A DNA stretch of 64,000 nt from Epiperipatus broadwayi (GCA_028023455.1 JAQFVV010012400.1:15619490-15683489); one strand, 5' to 3'; shown: positions 35,247 through 47,505, numbered from the stretch's first letter. Notes: a model not told the origin generated them from the letters alone. A program made the numbers and translations.

Positions 35247-37405
35247 TTTGAGAAAAGTGTTAAACAGAAATGGAGATGGAAGCATCCAAATGAAAGTACA
35301 GCAGAATTGGATTATATTTTAACTAACAGAAAATATGTACTTCAAAATTTAATGTTCTTAATAAATTCAACACCAGAAGTGAGCATTGATTAATGAGATG
35401 GAAAATACATGTTAATGCAAAACTAGAGATGACAAAAATTGTTAAGAAAAACAATATTCTCAGTTGATGTTCCTAATCTTCCAGTAAATTTAAATTAGAA
35501 CTTAAATTAGAATTTAAATTAGATTTGAACAAAATCAATAGGAAAATAACTGAGACTATTTTAAAAACTGCAACAAAAATAGCAAGTACTAAAAAGCAGC
35601 AATTGAATAAAATATCTACCGAGATGACTATTTATCAAAAAAAGGAGGAATATGAAAATATATAAAAATGATGCATTAAGAAGGATTGAATGTCTTAAAT
35701 TTTGTAAAATGGTGCAAAAAGAGAGTTAATAATGATATAAGGAAGTGTAATTGTGAACTATTAAGAAAAGCTATAGAAGCGACTAAAAGTCTTAAGTGTA
35801 AAACAGGTAACCTATTTCTGCAATAAGAAAAAAAGATGAAATTATTTCTGAAAAGAGAGATAGCATCATTAAATATGTAGAAGAATTCTATCAAGAATTA
35901 TAAAGCAATAAAGAGCCAGGAAAACTACCTCCTGCAACTACTATATCTTCTGAATTGCCTAGGATTTTAAATGGCGACACGCAATTAAATTTATGAATAA
36001 AGGAAAAGTTCCAGGCAATAATAGAATTATAATCAATATGTTAAAGGAAGCAAGTGAAGAAATAGAAAAATTTTTGGTCAAATTTATATACCAAATGTCT
36101 AAATGGTAAAGATATACCAGATGATTGGAAGAATATAGTATTAATATTTAAAAAAAGTGATAAAGAAGATATTAGAAATTACAAACCGATCAGTCTTTTA
36201 TCAGTTGTATATAAAATTTTTTACTAAGATAATTACAATTAGTCTACAGCGAACTTTGGATTTTAACCAACCAAAAGAATAAGCTAGATTTAAAAGTGGT
36301 TTTTAATAGAGTGGATCATATCCAAGTATTGAGAGAATTTATAGAAAAGATTAATGAATATGAATTGCCATTACGCTTTGGATTTATAGATTACGAAAAG
36401 TCATTTGATTCTATAAGCATTTCTTCAGTAATTAAAGCATTGGATCATCAAGAACACTCAGAATATGATCATATTCTGAAGAATATTTATAAAAATGCAA
36501 CAGCAACAATTATCTTATATAATGATACCAAGAAGATTAACATTGAGAAGAGTATAAGACAGAGTGACTCCATATCTCCAAAACTTTTTATAGCAATTTT
36601 GCGAATATTTTATGGATTAAAATGGAAAACTAAGGTAGTAAAAGCAAATGGATTTTATTTAAGTTATCTAGATTTTGTAGATAATGTAGTTGCTTTTGTA
36701 AATAATGCTTTAGAGCTTCTGGAAATATTGCGAGAGTTATCAAATGTAAGTAAGAAAGTAGGACTAAAGGTAAATGTTAAAAAAACTAAATTAATATTCA
36801 ATAAATTTTCTCAAAAGAAGAAAATAAAGATTAATAATGATGAATTCGAAGTTAACAACTACAAATACTTTGGTCAGATTATTATTACAAATGGAAACAT
36901 AATGGATGAAATTAATTATAGAATTAAACTTGGTTGGAGTATTTTTGGTAGAAATAACTTAATATTAAAAGGAATGTGTTTATCAGTTCTTACTTATGGA
37001 TCTGAGACTTGGACACTTAACAGATTGCAATATAGAGACTTCCGACTACATAATGAAGTATGGAGAGATGCATGTTATGAATACCAAGAAGAGATCAAAA
37101 ACAACATACATGGGTAAGAGAACAAATTGGTGTTACTGACACCATTGAAAGAATTAAGAGACTATAGTTGGGCTGGACATATTGCTAGAAGGAATGATAA
37201 TAGATAAACAATTAAAATGTTAAACTGGATCCCAAGAGATTGTAAAAGACCCAGAAAGAGGACCACATGTAAGATGGATGGATGAAATAAGAAAGTGTGC
37301 TGAAGTGATATGGAGAAGATAGTCTAGAGATAGGAGGTGGATTTGGAGAGATCTTAATCCTGCAGTGGATCGATAATGGTTGAAAGTGATGATGATGATG
37401 ATATA
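35247..37405 (+). mobile_element. RTE LINE copy 3, 5'-truncated
   Basis: It begins inside the endonuclease region (KWRWKHPNEST-like, then LDYILTNRKY at 35308-35340), includes KGKVPGNN-like, and has a 273-codon open frame (36296-37117) spanning RT motifs A to C and the C-terminal YGSETWTLN. It ends in (GAT)n at about 37386-37402. Within the RT, motif A reads YEKSFDSI, motif B RQSDSISP (Gly to Ser) and motif C FVDN instead of FADD, so the polymerase would be dead even though the frame is open. It lies sense-oriented in intron 3. Confidence 0.85.
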
Positions 37406-38107
37406 TATTGTGTGAAAAATAGATAGAAAAAACATTGCTTCTTATGAGATATATCTGCTGTTCAATTGATAATTTATTCCGTTGCACTGTAAATGCTGGA
37501 GAATTCAAATATCTGTCCATTTCAATGTATGGCTTAGTAATTAGCAATTAATGCCTGCAATGCTATGAGCTGAATTCACATTTGTCCAGTTGAACTTAGA
37601 AATTTTTTTAAATTGCAAACATCTAATTTTTTTTTTTCAGACTAAAATAAACCATAATCAATCTAACTAATCATCTGATATTGGTCAGTTAATGAGTAAC
37701 TATTATTTTTATCTAGAGAGTAAAAATCTCCAGTTAATCAAGGTTGAGCAAATGAATGTCAATGTACTCATTTTAAAAATAATAAGTTGGTATTATTTAT
37801 GATGATAGACACATCATATTCCTACAGATGATGAATCCATGGATTATTATTTGTAATTGTGATAATCGGCTATACCATGCTAGTTAATTGTATTAGTTAA
37901 TTTAAATGTAGCATTATCTGTTCAAATAATTTTATTAATAAAGATTTTGGCTCTTTAATTGAGATCATTTTCATTATTCTCAAAAAATGTCATAAGCCAA
38001 CCTAGCGTGACTATACATAATGTATGGACACCACTAATCAATTTTGCTCTTAAGAAAAAGTGGAGAAATTAGTAGGAACCTCATAGATAAGTATATGAAA
38101 TTACTAG
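37406..38107. other. Non-coding stretch of intron 3
   Basis: AT-rich sequence with no feature that I can support. Confidence 0.5.
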
Positions 38108-38345
38108 ACTGTTGCCTTTGGCAGGATGGCTCAGTTGGTGTGAGGGTTAACTTAAAATTCAATTCTCAAGAATCTAAGGACCCAAGTTCAAATCCCATGT
38201 GAGTACTGTAGCTGGTCAGGCCAGCAACATCTGAAGAAGAGGGGAGAATAATACTTCTCAAAATGTTGTGCATATACTAACCTGTTGGATGTGCTATTAT
38301 TAACAGGTGAATGTATTTGGAATATTTAAATAAAGTTAAATTTTT
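38108..38345 (+). mobile_element. tRNA-derived SINE (family 2)
   Basis: GGATGGCTCAGTTGG (38124-38138) matches an A box and AGTTCAAATCCC (38187-38198) a B box, set apart as in a tRNA gene with an insert. A tail with TGTGCTATTATTAACAGG and AATAAAG follows. A diverged relative lies at 47191-47394 and a possible third at 46490-46565. Confidence 0.65.
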
Positions 38346-39235
38346 CTAAAGACATTAAATACACATATTAGATGATGGAAATAGTCCAATATAAAAATAC
38401 AAAAAGAGTTCTTTCTATTTGGAATATAGAGGAATTATGCCTGTTATTTTATAAAGGAATCAGTGAAACTGTTTTTGGAGAAGCATATTTTTAAGATTTC
38501 TAACAAAAACTAGTATAGTTTTAATATTGGAAATAATTGCATATACGAAAAACATATTTCTTTGGATATTGAAAAAAATCTTGATGAAAAAAAATGAATA
38601 AACTCAGTATTCTTATTAAAGATTAGCCATATCTGTGGAAATACGTTAATCTAGAATAAATAAGTAACTTATGAGAATTTTATGAGACAGAAAAAATAAC
38701 GATAGGGGATTTTTTTTATATTAAAAATACTAATCAGTCTTAGTATGACAATTATTTTGGAAACAAAATTTTTCCTTATCAATATGCTGTATTTCAGAAT
38801 TTAAGGCAAGACGTTTTACTTTTAACTGTGCAGAGATTTGTAGTCTTTTTGAAAAAATTGATTTTATGAATAACAAGAATATGATATTATTTTGAAATTA
38901 ACTTGATAAAAAGTTTTCCTTATGTGAAAATCTATCATTTTATTTTTATTATATAATCTGGGTCAAAGTTAAGAATAAATTTTTTAGCTGAAGCATTATT
39001 CCAATCATCTTATCTTTCTTGGACTCTTTGACATTGTGAAATTACAACCATTTCCAATCAATATAATCTGATATAAATATTGCAATAACTTTACCAGAAT
39101 CTATTTACTAAGTACAATTCTGTGAAATAATGTAAAAAAAAAACAATTTTTTACTTATTGCTCTCACTTTTATAACCAAATATGTAGATGTTATTTTTTA
39201 ATTTTTAAAATTTTAGTAATTTTATATCTTACAAG
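38346..39235. other. Non-coding stretch of intron 3
   Basis: I see no gene or recognisable repeat here. Confidence 0.5.
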
Positions 39236-39405
39236 TGTCTGAACCTACCCTGACACCTCTGAGGAGTGCCAAAGCACGAAACCATGGTCAGGGGTTTGGA
39301 AGGGGGGGAGGGGTTTCTGACAGAGATATTTTAAATGCTTGCTCTGGCTAAGCATTTATCATAAAGCTTGTAGAGAAATTGGCAATCCTCACTGTTTATA
39401 AATAT
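39236..39405 (+). repeat. 170-bp hammerhead-bearing repeat, copy A
   Basis: About 170 bp from GTGTCTGAAC to GTTTATAAAT recur in inverted orientation at 43506-43675 with high similarity across the whole length. Inside are a hammerhead ribozyme core (39248-39300), a G-rich run (39301-39313) and a small hairpin, AATGCTT...AAGCATT, at 39334-39356. Hammerhead-bearing units of this size are known in Penelope-like elements and in metazoan retrozymes, small non-autonomous elements spread as circular RNA. Assignment to either is inference. Only one monomer is visible at each site. Confidence 0.7.
39248..39300 (+). ncRNA. Type I hammerhead ribozyme, apparently complete core
   Basis: The catalytic core is present in order: CTGAGGA (39259-39265, fits CUGANGA), stem II GTGC/GCAC (39266-39269 with 39274-39277) closed by loop CAAA, GAAA (39278-39281), a very short stem III CC/GG (39282-39283 with 39286-39287) and the cleavage triplet GTC (39287-39289). 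Cleavage would fall after C39289. Stem I can form between 39249-39258 and 39290-39299, with U-A, C-G, C-G, a mismatch, C-G, A-U, G-U, a mismatch, then C-G, C-G. The minimal stem III is typical of PLE-type hammerheads, which often act as dimers. Activity is untested. Confidence 0.75.
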
Positions 39406-39828
39406 AATTCATCTTTTGTTTTATTCCAAACAGTTTAATTAACAGAATTTTATATTAGTTCTTATTATCATAATTTCCTTAAAAACTTTCATAAATGAGA
39501 ACATGCTACTGTTACAAAAAATAGATATAACATATTTACTCCTTCCTCACCACTTAATAGTAAATTGGTAGATTTATTATAATGTTAATAGATATTCTCT
39601 CATCAAATTTCAAAGGGAAATTGAAGAGAAACTATGCTTTATTTGAGCCAATAGGATCTACTTTTGCTTTAATAAAAATAATTTGAGAAATAGCTTATGA
39701 AAAAACCTAATTGTATTATAATTTTCTGTTTAGTTGAAGATATTGATATTTTAGTTTATAAAATAATAATATTTCATATAAAGATAATTTATAGCAGAAT
39801 AATAAATTTTTTTTTTTTCTTTTTTAAG

Positions 39829-40251
39829 GTAACATCACTCCCAAGCCTACAGATTTTGAAACTTCACAATCACATAATAGAAATAAGAAAATAAAAAGTT
39901 CTGCCATTTATTCTGCTGATAATGTGTCTGAAATTCAGAGTGAAACTTTTTCCAATGAACATTCTCAAAGTGTTAAGGAAGATAAAAAAAGCTCATCTGC
40001 ACTACCAACAAAATCATTAAAAGCAAATTTATCTCAGAAAACATTTTCTAGTTTGCTGAGTAATTCAATAATTCCTGTGAAAAAAGGAAAGATATCTAAT
40101 AATAAAAATTCTAAAAATGAATTCGTTAAAAACCCAGCTCTAAATAATTCTAAACAGAACAGAAGGAAAAGTTCAAAATCTGACAGCTTTCTTAAATCAT
40201 CAAAACAAATAGAGTCTTCCAAGATCACTGTAACAAATTCTAAAAGAAAAG
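39829..40251 (+). CDS. Host gene, exon 4
   Basis: A long T-rich acceptor tract ends AAG at 39826-39828. The exon runs 423 bases without a stop to donor GTATTT (40252), weaker than the others. It enters with two bases completing a Gly codon and leaves with one base (G) that makes Asp with exon 5. The translation begins NITPKPTDFETSQSH and continues Ser/Lys/Asn-rich with repeated basic patches (RNKKIKSS, QNRRKSSKSDSF, NSKRK) and a LSQKTFSSLLSNS islet. It has the same character as exon 3. It sits between the two inverted hammerhead repeats. Confidence 0.85.
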
Positions 40252-41754
40252 GTATTTACTGAATATATGGATGTGTGTAAGAATGAATTGTTCTTATTCC
40301 TCTAACTGATGAATCATTAGTTAGTGACCCATCGAGAGAAAACTAAGGAAAGATTATAAAATATTTTACATAGGATAAAGTTTATATATTTATATAAAGC
40401 TTCATTTAAAAGAAAATGATGTAGATTAATTCATATGAATTGACTAATCAATTTATTGTGGGTATTTTAAATTATTTGATTTTACAGTATATATAATTAT
40501 AAAATGATTAGTTTAAAGAGTTAAGCTATAAATAAAGTTTATACTAAAACACAGAATCAGATGGCTTTCCTGCATTAATAACAGTAAACTATATCACTAA
40601 CCTAGAATTATTTATGTAAGCACAATGACTTCCATGGATATCAAATGGTAATTCCAATCAGATTTACACACCAATTTCTAAGTTAATCTTCCTTACTGAG
40701 GACCATTGGTTAATATATTCAAACTATATAAGCTAATTGATTTGTTTCAAAAGCTTAAAGTAATTGAAAATTTTTGACTTGAATTCATCATAAAGATGAT
40801 TTGGATAGATATGTGCAATCCAGTACTCATTGTTAAAACCAGAAACTAATTTGGGGATCTCGGCATTACTAACACATGTCCATTGATTGCGCATGTACAC
40901 ATAAATGTTCTAACTTAAGATTATATTATTTAATATATGAAGTGGTTAATTTATTTTGTTTCTTTCAAAATTGCAAATGTGTTATATTGTAAAATATTCT
41001 AAAAATAAATCAATTAAAAAAAAGAGAGGTAGGGAGGGAGATTTAAATAATAGAATCCCTTCATTGTTTTATAATTTTTTATGCCTTTTCCCCCCTAAGA
41101 TAGATCATATTTTACTATTTTAAATGTCAACTCTAGATATGGATACTTAAGAAAATAAATAGTACACTTCTGCCTTAAAGCGGAATCCAATTTTAACTTT
41201 AAACTTTTGATTTCTGAATTTTGGCATCCTGAATTTTAAAAAGGTTTTTTAAAACTTGAAAAAAATTATTGCTGCAACAAATACTGAAAATTCAATAGTA
41301 AGTTGAAACTCATAATATTTATGGATAATATTTTTTAAGAGTTAATTGTGCTAGCAGAATCTCTTAATTGATATCATAAAGGAAATGAGTTGTTTTAAAA
41401 TATTTTTATAATCAATGATTAAAAAAAAAAGAGAGAAGGGAGTAATAAAGTCTATTGTGTAGTAAGAGTGTTTTGAAATATATATTTATAAATGAGTAAA
41501 TAAATAATACTTATTCCATTTATGGAACAGATTAAAGAATTTGACTCATTCACTTGTAAAATATCAGATACATTATTCATTTTTAATTTTTGCAAATATT
41601 TAGTTTTTGATATCAAAATGACTTTCTTAATATTATTTTATATCCACACTGTTCTCATTTATATTTATTTTGCACAAAATGCAGATCATTTAAAGGGAGC
41701 AAGTAAGAGATAAATCATAATGGGTATTCTGTAAAAAATAATGTATTATTTATT
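40252..41754. other. Start of intron 4, no features
   Basis: AT-rich sequence. The open frame 41522-41713 has a hydrophobic, low-complexity translation and no supporting signals, so it is not called. Confidence 0.5.
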
Positions 41755-41928
41755 ATCTTAAAGTTAGCAACAAACATGTTTAGTTTAGTAATCTACTTTA
41801 TGATAGCCTTTTAAAATTATCTTTAATTGTATAAATAAATGATCTTAAAGTTAGCAACAAACATGTTTAGTTTAGTAATCTACTTTATGATAGCCTTTTA
41901 AAATTATCTTTAATTGTATAAATAAATG
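41755..41928. repeat. Exact 87-bp tandem duplication
   Basis: 41755-41841 and 41842-41928 read identically by eye, and a partial third copy begins with ATCTTAA at 41929. It is non-coding. Lack of divergence means it arose recently, or is an assembly duplication. Confidence 0.9.
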
Positions 41929-42472
41929 ATCTTAACTTTCATTATATAGATAGGCTGTATTGTTTTTTTATTATAAATCTACTGAATGAATGAATGAACG
42001 AATGTGCACCTGAATAAAATTCATTTATTGTACTGTATATTATTTTTTAATTATAATAATAACAATAAAAACTCTTTATATTAAATGGTTATATGTTAGA
42101 TTATTTCAATCATTTAGTTTAATTGTTAAATATTTTTAGAAAAATTAAAACTTTATTTGTATTTTTCCAATTGCATTTAATTGTTGGTAATAACAAATAG
42201 ATTTGTATAAAACATAGTGTTTCAAATGCTATTATTTTTTAATTAGGCTATTCAATCAAAGGCAATCTGTAAGGATTCTTTTGATTTCTCTATTTTTACA
42301 TATTAAGGGCAAGGTTAATGAATGATTTGGAAAACAAAAATTGTATCTGTAAAATATGAGAATTGGCCTTTTCATCTAAAAACAAGTAAAAGATCACAAA
42401 ATAATGATTAGAGAGGAAAAGACAATATGTGTAAAATAATAGTCTATGCATGTACGAATATACACCAGGGTC

Positions 42473-43343
42473 TCGTTTTATGCGGATTATTTTAATGCGA
42501 TTTTGAAGTTATGCGTATCATATTTTTTCTTAATATCTTTCATATACCACTATATTTACTAGATATCAAGAAATTTAAATTATTAATAACTTATTTTGAC
42601 TTGAAATACTTTTTTTTTTTTAAAAAAATATAACGTTATATTAGCAGCTAACGTGAATATGACCTTAAACTATATTTAGAATCTTAGCTTCTATGTAAAT
42701 AACCTACATATACTAATGAGTAAATAATAATAATAGATTATACTTACGTATAAAAATATCGCAATAAATATTCAAAAATTTTAAACTTTTAAAACATTTT
42801 GTTAGATATAACAGAAATAATTTTTTAGATTGTTAAAATAAATAACAAAGATTTTACTGATTTTTAAACTGAAAGTAATCTTTCTAATGATAATGTATAA
42901 TCTTTTTGTTATGTTTGCGATCTCATTTTTTTAATGTAGAAACAGAAAACCATTAACACAGCACAAGACAGAAAGTGGCGCTAGTTGTACATCACATCAC
43001 GAATCTGATTTCTTATCAGTTCACAAACGAACGCACATTGTCAAATAGCGGTAATGATTAAAATATGTATGAAAAAATGTAAAATTAAATACTGTAGTTA
43101 ATAAAAAAAGTTTGTCTTGTATTAATTTTTTTCAAATATTTGAAATTTTTTATTAGTCATACTTTATTTTTTTAATGCGAATTTTAAAGTAATTTTTCTT
43201 TGTTGCTTTGCTTTTGTACGATTTCTGAAAATTACTGGAACGTAGCCCCCATTTTTCAAGGTAAGTTAAGTCTATTTTTGTGCGATTTCTTTTGTGCACG
43301 TTTTCTGAGGAACCTATTTATCACATAAAATGAGATCCAGGTG
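42473..43343. mobile_element. TA-flanked TIR transposon, non-autonomous (copy 2)
   Basis: The left end CACCAGGGTCTCGTTTTATG and the right end (reverse complement CACCTGGATCTCATTTTATG) are flanked by TA at 42471-42472 and 43344-43345. Interior blocks match copy 1, for example the AAAAAAGTTTGTCTTGTAT region at 43100-43130 and the stretch before the right end. At 871 bp it lacks the palindrome and LINE tail present in copy 1. No transposase is visible. Confidence 0.75.
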
Positions 43344-43505
43344 TATTGTGCTGGCTCAGATATCTTTTAGAAATAAGCTATTCTGATTTTACAAGTTTTT
43401 TTTAATCACATACTAAATAGTCATATTTTTTTATAGATAAGAAAGAAAAGAATATAATTGTTTTTTATTTGATTAAATTAATGTAATAATAAATAAAAGT
43501 TTCCA

Positions 43506-43675
43506 GATTTATAAACAATGAGGCTTTCCCAATTCCTCAACAAGTTTTGTGATAAATGCTTAGCTAGAGAAAGCATTTAAAATATCTCTGTCAGGATCTC
43601 CCCCACCCCCAATCTCTGACCATGGTTTTGTGCTTTGGCACTCCTCAGAGAGGTGCTAGGGTAAGTTCAGACAAT
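43506..43675 (-). repeat. 170-bp hammerhead-bearing repeat, copy B (inverted)
   Basis: This is the reverse complement of the 39236-39405 repeat over its full length. Its ribozyme (about 43605-43660, - strand) keeps CTGAGGA, the GTGC-CAAA-GCAC stem-loop, CC/GG and GTC, and its stem I partners still match. However, the GAAA box reads AAAA (position 43629 on the + strand is T), replacing the catalytic-core G. On known hammerhead chemistry that copy should be inactive. A two-base CT insertion precedes the core. Confidence 0.8.
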
Positions 43676-45019
43676 AGATCAAAAAATACCAATCCAAAGC
43701 CAGCATTTAACTAAAAGCTATCTATTGAGTGGAAAATCTGAAATTTTCAGACATCTATATGTCTTCAAACCCAGGCATATTTTTGGGTTTTTGTCAGAGA
43801 AACAACGGGCCTACCGATTAGTACCGAAAACTTTGTAAGAAAGCTTTCTTATTTTAGGACAATTGGGAAGGACTTTTGGATCATTTTAAGCAGCAAATAA
43901 TTCTGTGGAATAGTATTATAAAAGTAAGCTGATTAGAAGGATACTTTTAATTTAGGAATTATCAATATAGCTAAAATGGAAAACTATAATAGCTGAAAAT
44001 GTCATTATCATGAGGTAAATATCTAATTAGTGCACTAGTCAAATATCAAATTATGCATTCTTCTGCAAATTCCAGTTTTAGAGGTACCTCCTTTTTACCT
44101 GCACTAATCTTTGAGGATGAAGAATTATTATTACCTGTCACCTTAACTTTCTGCCTATTCATGAAAACAACCTGGAAGATAATTCAACAAAATAAATCTA
44201 GTAAAGCCTTAAAACTCTTATAGATCAATTGTTAAAAAAAAGGTTCAAACTTATAATTTAATGTGTTAAATTAGAATCTGATGTTATGGTAAGAGAAATT
44301 TTATTTAAATTAAAAGGGCCTTTAATAATAGAAATATTAATAATAACATTGAGAGCAAATATTAAAGTTAATATTAATATGCTGTATCTCTGCTGAAGCG
44401 GCCATATTGAATATTTAAAAAATTATGTTAAGCCACAAATTTTATCATGAATTAAGTTTATATTACTCAAAAATGACATAATATATATTTTTTGAAATAT
44501 AAAACACCAAAGAATGTAATTAAGTTGAAAAAAATATAGTTATTGATATTCAAAGTAATAAAAAAATAGAATAAAAGTTAATATTTATAATAATTATTTT
44601 CATATTATTTTATAAATTCAAAATTATCATACACACAACTTAAAAGTATTGTTTAGTTAGTAGGTTAGTTGGATTCATCATAAAATTTCTAAAAATTTGA
44701 TATAATAACACTTATCTAAAGTAATCCATTACTTGAAAACTTCATAGAATAAAGACATTAGTTCTTCAAAATGCATTTCCATACAGGGGTTTGCAATGTA
44801 TAAGACATACCTTATAACAAGTAGTTAATATTGATCAATAATTAGTATAATTTGAATATTATAATAAAGAACTTCAATACAGTTTGTAATTTATTAAAAA
44901 GTACTACTAAAATAGTCACTATATACAAAATAAAATAATAAAATAAAAAGTGAATGAAATACTAAATTCATTATAGAGTTAAGCTTGAGGTACATAAGTT
45001 TGTAGTTTTTATATATATT
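43676..45019. other. Non-coding stretch of intron 4
   Basis: AT-rich sequence with nothing that I can support. Confidence 0.5.
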
Positions 45020-45640
45020 GTCAAAATTGTTACTTTTAGCATTTGTGTATTTTTTACTATTATTAAAATGCAGACAAGAAATTATAGAAAAATCTAAATC
45101 AGGTCATTATATTTCCAAAATATGTTCATCTTTGTCTCATATCAATTAATTCAAATACTCGATCCAAATTCACATATCAAAAAATCCAGATAATTCGCAA
45201 TATAAATGTACACAATTACGAGCTTTTTTTTTTTTTATGTTAATTTCAATAGTAATTTTTTCACACATTTTTTATCAAATATATATATATATGAATAAAA
45301 TAATAATTAAAAAATATGCAGCTTTGAAATTTATATTACAATAGTCTATAATCGGCCTAAGTTTATGTACTGTCAAAATCGTTACTTTTAGCATTTGTTT
45401 ATTTTTACTATTATTAAATTGCAAGCAAAAAATTATAGAAAAATCTAAATCAGGTCATTATATTTCCAAAATATATTTATTTTTGTCTCATATCAATTAA
45501 TTCAAATACTCAACCCAAGCTCACATCATAGAAAAAAATGCAGATAATCATGATCTTTTTTTTTTTTTATGTTAGTTTCAATAGTAATGTTTTCATACAT
45601 TTTTAATCAAATATATATAAAAAAAATAATTAAAAAATAT
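45020..45640. repeat. Diverged tandem duplication, ~352-bp spacing
   Basis: The block 45020-45300 (TTACTTTTAGCATTTGT, AAATCTAAATCAGGTCATTA, TCATATCAATTAATTCAAAT) is repeated from 45372 with substitutions and small gaps. It is non-coding. Confidence 0.85.
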
Positions 45641-46489
45641 ATAATAAAATAATATTTAAAAAACATATAATAAAGTAATAATTAAAACAATATAGAAAAA
45701 TAAAAATACTTACCATTAGGCCCCCATAACATTTTCTTCAAAATACAACAGAAAAAGTAAAACTTTTTACTGATATATTTTTCATGCTGAAATGTTCTCC
45801 AGTAACTATAAAAAAATGAGAGGAAGACAAAAAAATTCAATCTACTTGATCACAAAAATTATCATAAAATTTTCATTTTTTATCGTAGAAAAATAAACTT
45901 TACCTTTTTGGAAAGTACAGTCAAAGATGGAAGCGAAGGTGCAAAAAGCGCATGTGTAGCCTGCGTAGATTTCCGTTAATCTTAACCTCAACCTGGATGT
46001 TTATAATTTGAAATTTTTTGTGCATTTTAAGTGCTCGTAATAACAAATAAGTTAAGATAATTTTTTTTCTTTATGAATACTAAAGCATTCGTAATTTAAA
46101 AATAATTTTTTGTTTAATCAATAATCAATAATATTTGTTTATAACTGATATATACATTTATTTATTGATATTTTTCCAATCTTCATTTCTATTATTATAA
46201 TTAAATAATATTAATTACATGATTGTTTTAAATTGGATATAAACATATCGGAGCTCTTAAGTTAAATACAATCTAATTAAATGATTTTTTTCCAGTATGG
46301 ACACGCACTCATTTAAATATATTCATATATTTTATTATTTTTTTATGCCTAAGCATTATATAAGGTGTGTAAATATTATAAATAAATTTTGTTTTATTAT
46401 TTTAAGTGTCTATTTTTCTCTTTAATTCCAAACCTAAGTAAACATAGTTATCAGGCATGCCTGTGACACATTGCTATGTCTTTTTTTTT

Positions 46490-46565
46490 TAGTTAGAAGT
46501 GGGTAAACAGAGGGGTTAGCATCTAAGAATCTAGGAAGTGATTTGAACCCAACCTATAGATTTTT
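46490..46565 (+). mobile_element. Possible worn SINE (family 2)
   Basis: A short stretch with GGGTTAGCATC, AAGAATCTAGG and GATTTGAACCC recalls the A-to-B-box portion of the SINE at 38108-38345. It is too short for certainty. Confidence 0.3.
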
Positions 46566-46829
46566 TTCTTTTTAGAAATGGCGCCTAATCTGCATTGTGG
46601 CAGATATGTTTTAAATAATAAAAAACATGTATAGTATCACTTAGATATATTTGATGGGAATGGTGGTCAGAAAATATGGCTGGATATTCAGTCTGATCGT
46701 CATTAGTTAGGATTTTAAGTTTTAAAAAAATCTATTGTTATTCCTAACATCCATTAACTCTAGGATTTAAATTCTCTTACAGTCTGGTAAAAAATTATAT
46801 ATGTTGAAGAAAAAGAACAAAACTGTAAC

Positions 46830-47095
46830 TCATTTCAATATATAAATATGTATGTTTGCTTGGAAAAATAAGAATATTGAATAGAGAGAAAAAATAAAAA
46901 GAATAAAATGGATATCAGATAAACTAAAACTAGTCATCAAAAATGATTAACAGAACAACGATTAAAGAGCTAAAAACAGATTGTGTAAAATAGCTGCCTT
47001 ACATATACCAATGAATATATGATCTATCGAGTAAACATAAGAATATTGAGCAGAGAAAATAAATTTAAGAAGCTCTTGATGTGTGAAATCTAATG
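46830..47095 (+). pseudogene. PLE endonuclease tail remnants
   Basis: Two adjacent stretches (about 46845-46900 and 46985-47090) translate in broken frames to an H-I/L-x-W(S)-x-N-x-x-I-L-x-RE-K pattern, the end of a Penelope-type GIY-YIG domain. The same pattern is clearer at 56605-56810. Stops are frequent. Confidence 0.4.
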
Positions 47096-47190
47096 TTTGG
47101 AAACAATTCAATAATCTTATTTTTAATAATAAAAAATTGAGTAATCGGGAGGACCATCGTAAGTAAATAGTATATAAAATTTTGACTTAG

Positions 47191-47394
47191 ATGTTGCCTT
47201 TGAAAGAATAGCCTTGTTAATCAGAGCATCATTTTAAATTCAATATTTGTGTTTTTAAAAATTACTGATCATGCCTGTAACATTTGAAGAAGTGAGAGAA
47301 ATAATAACATTGTAAACATCTATTCTAATCTCTGTGTTATTACTAATAATTTAATGTTATAAATAAATAAAATTTGAATTTAAAAAAAAAAAAA
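47191..47394 (+). mobile_element. SINE (family 2), diverged copy
   Basis: It starts TGTTGCCTTTG like the 38.1-kb copy, shares the TTAAATTCAAT block, the GAAGAAG...GAGAAATAATA block and the TCTGTGTTATTACTAATAA tail with a terminal A run. Its box motifs are eroded. It lies just 110 bp before exon 5. Confidence 0.55.
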
Positions 47395-47505
47395 ACATTT
47401 AACAGTTTTATTAAATGATGAAAATAATCCAGCACATAATTACAAATGAAATGCCATCATCACAAATTATCAGATAAATTTTATATTAAAAATAATGTAT
47501 TTTAG

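Noticed and set aside
38108-38200. Functional tRNA gene in intron 3
   Set aside because: Spacing between the two boxes is too wide and the sequence continues into a SINE tail.
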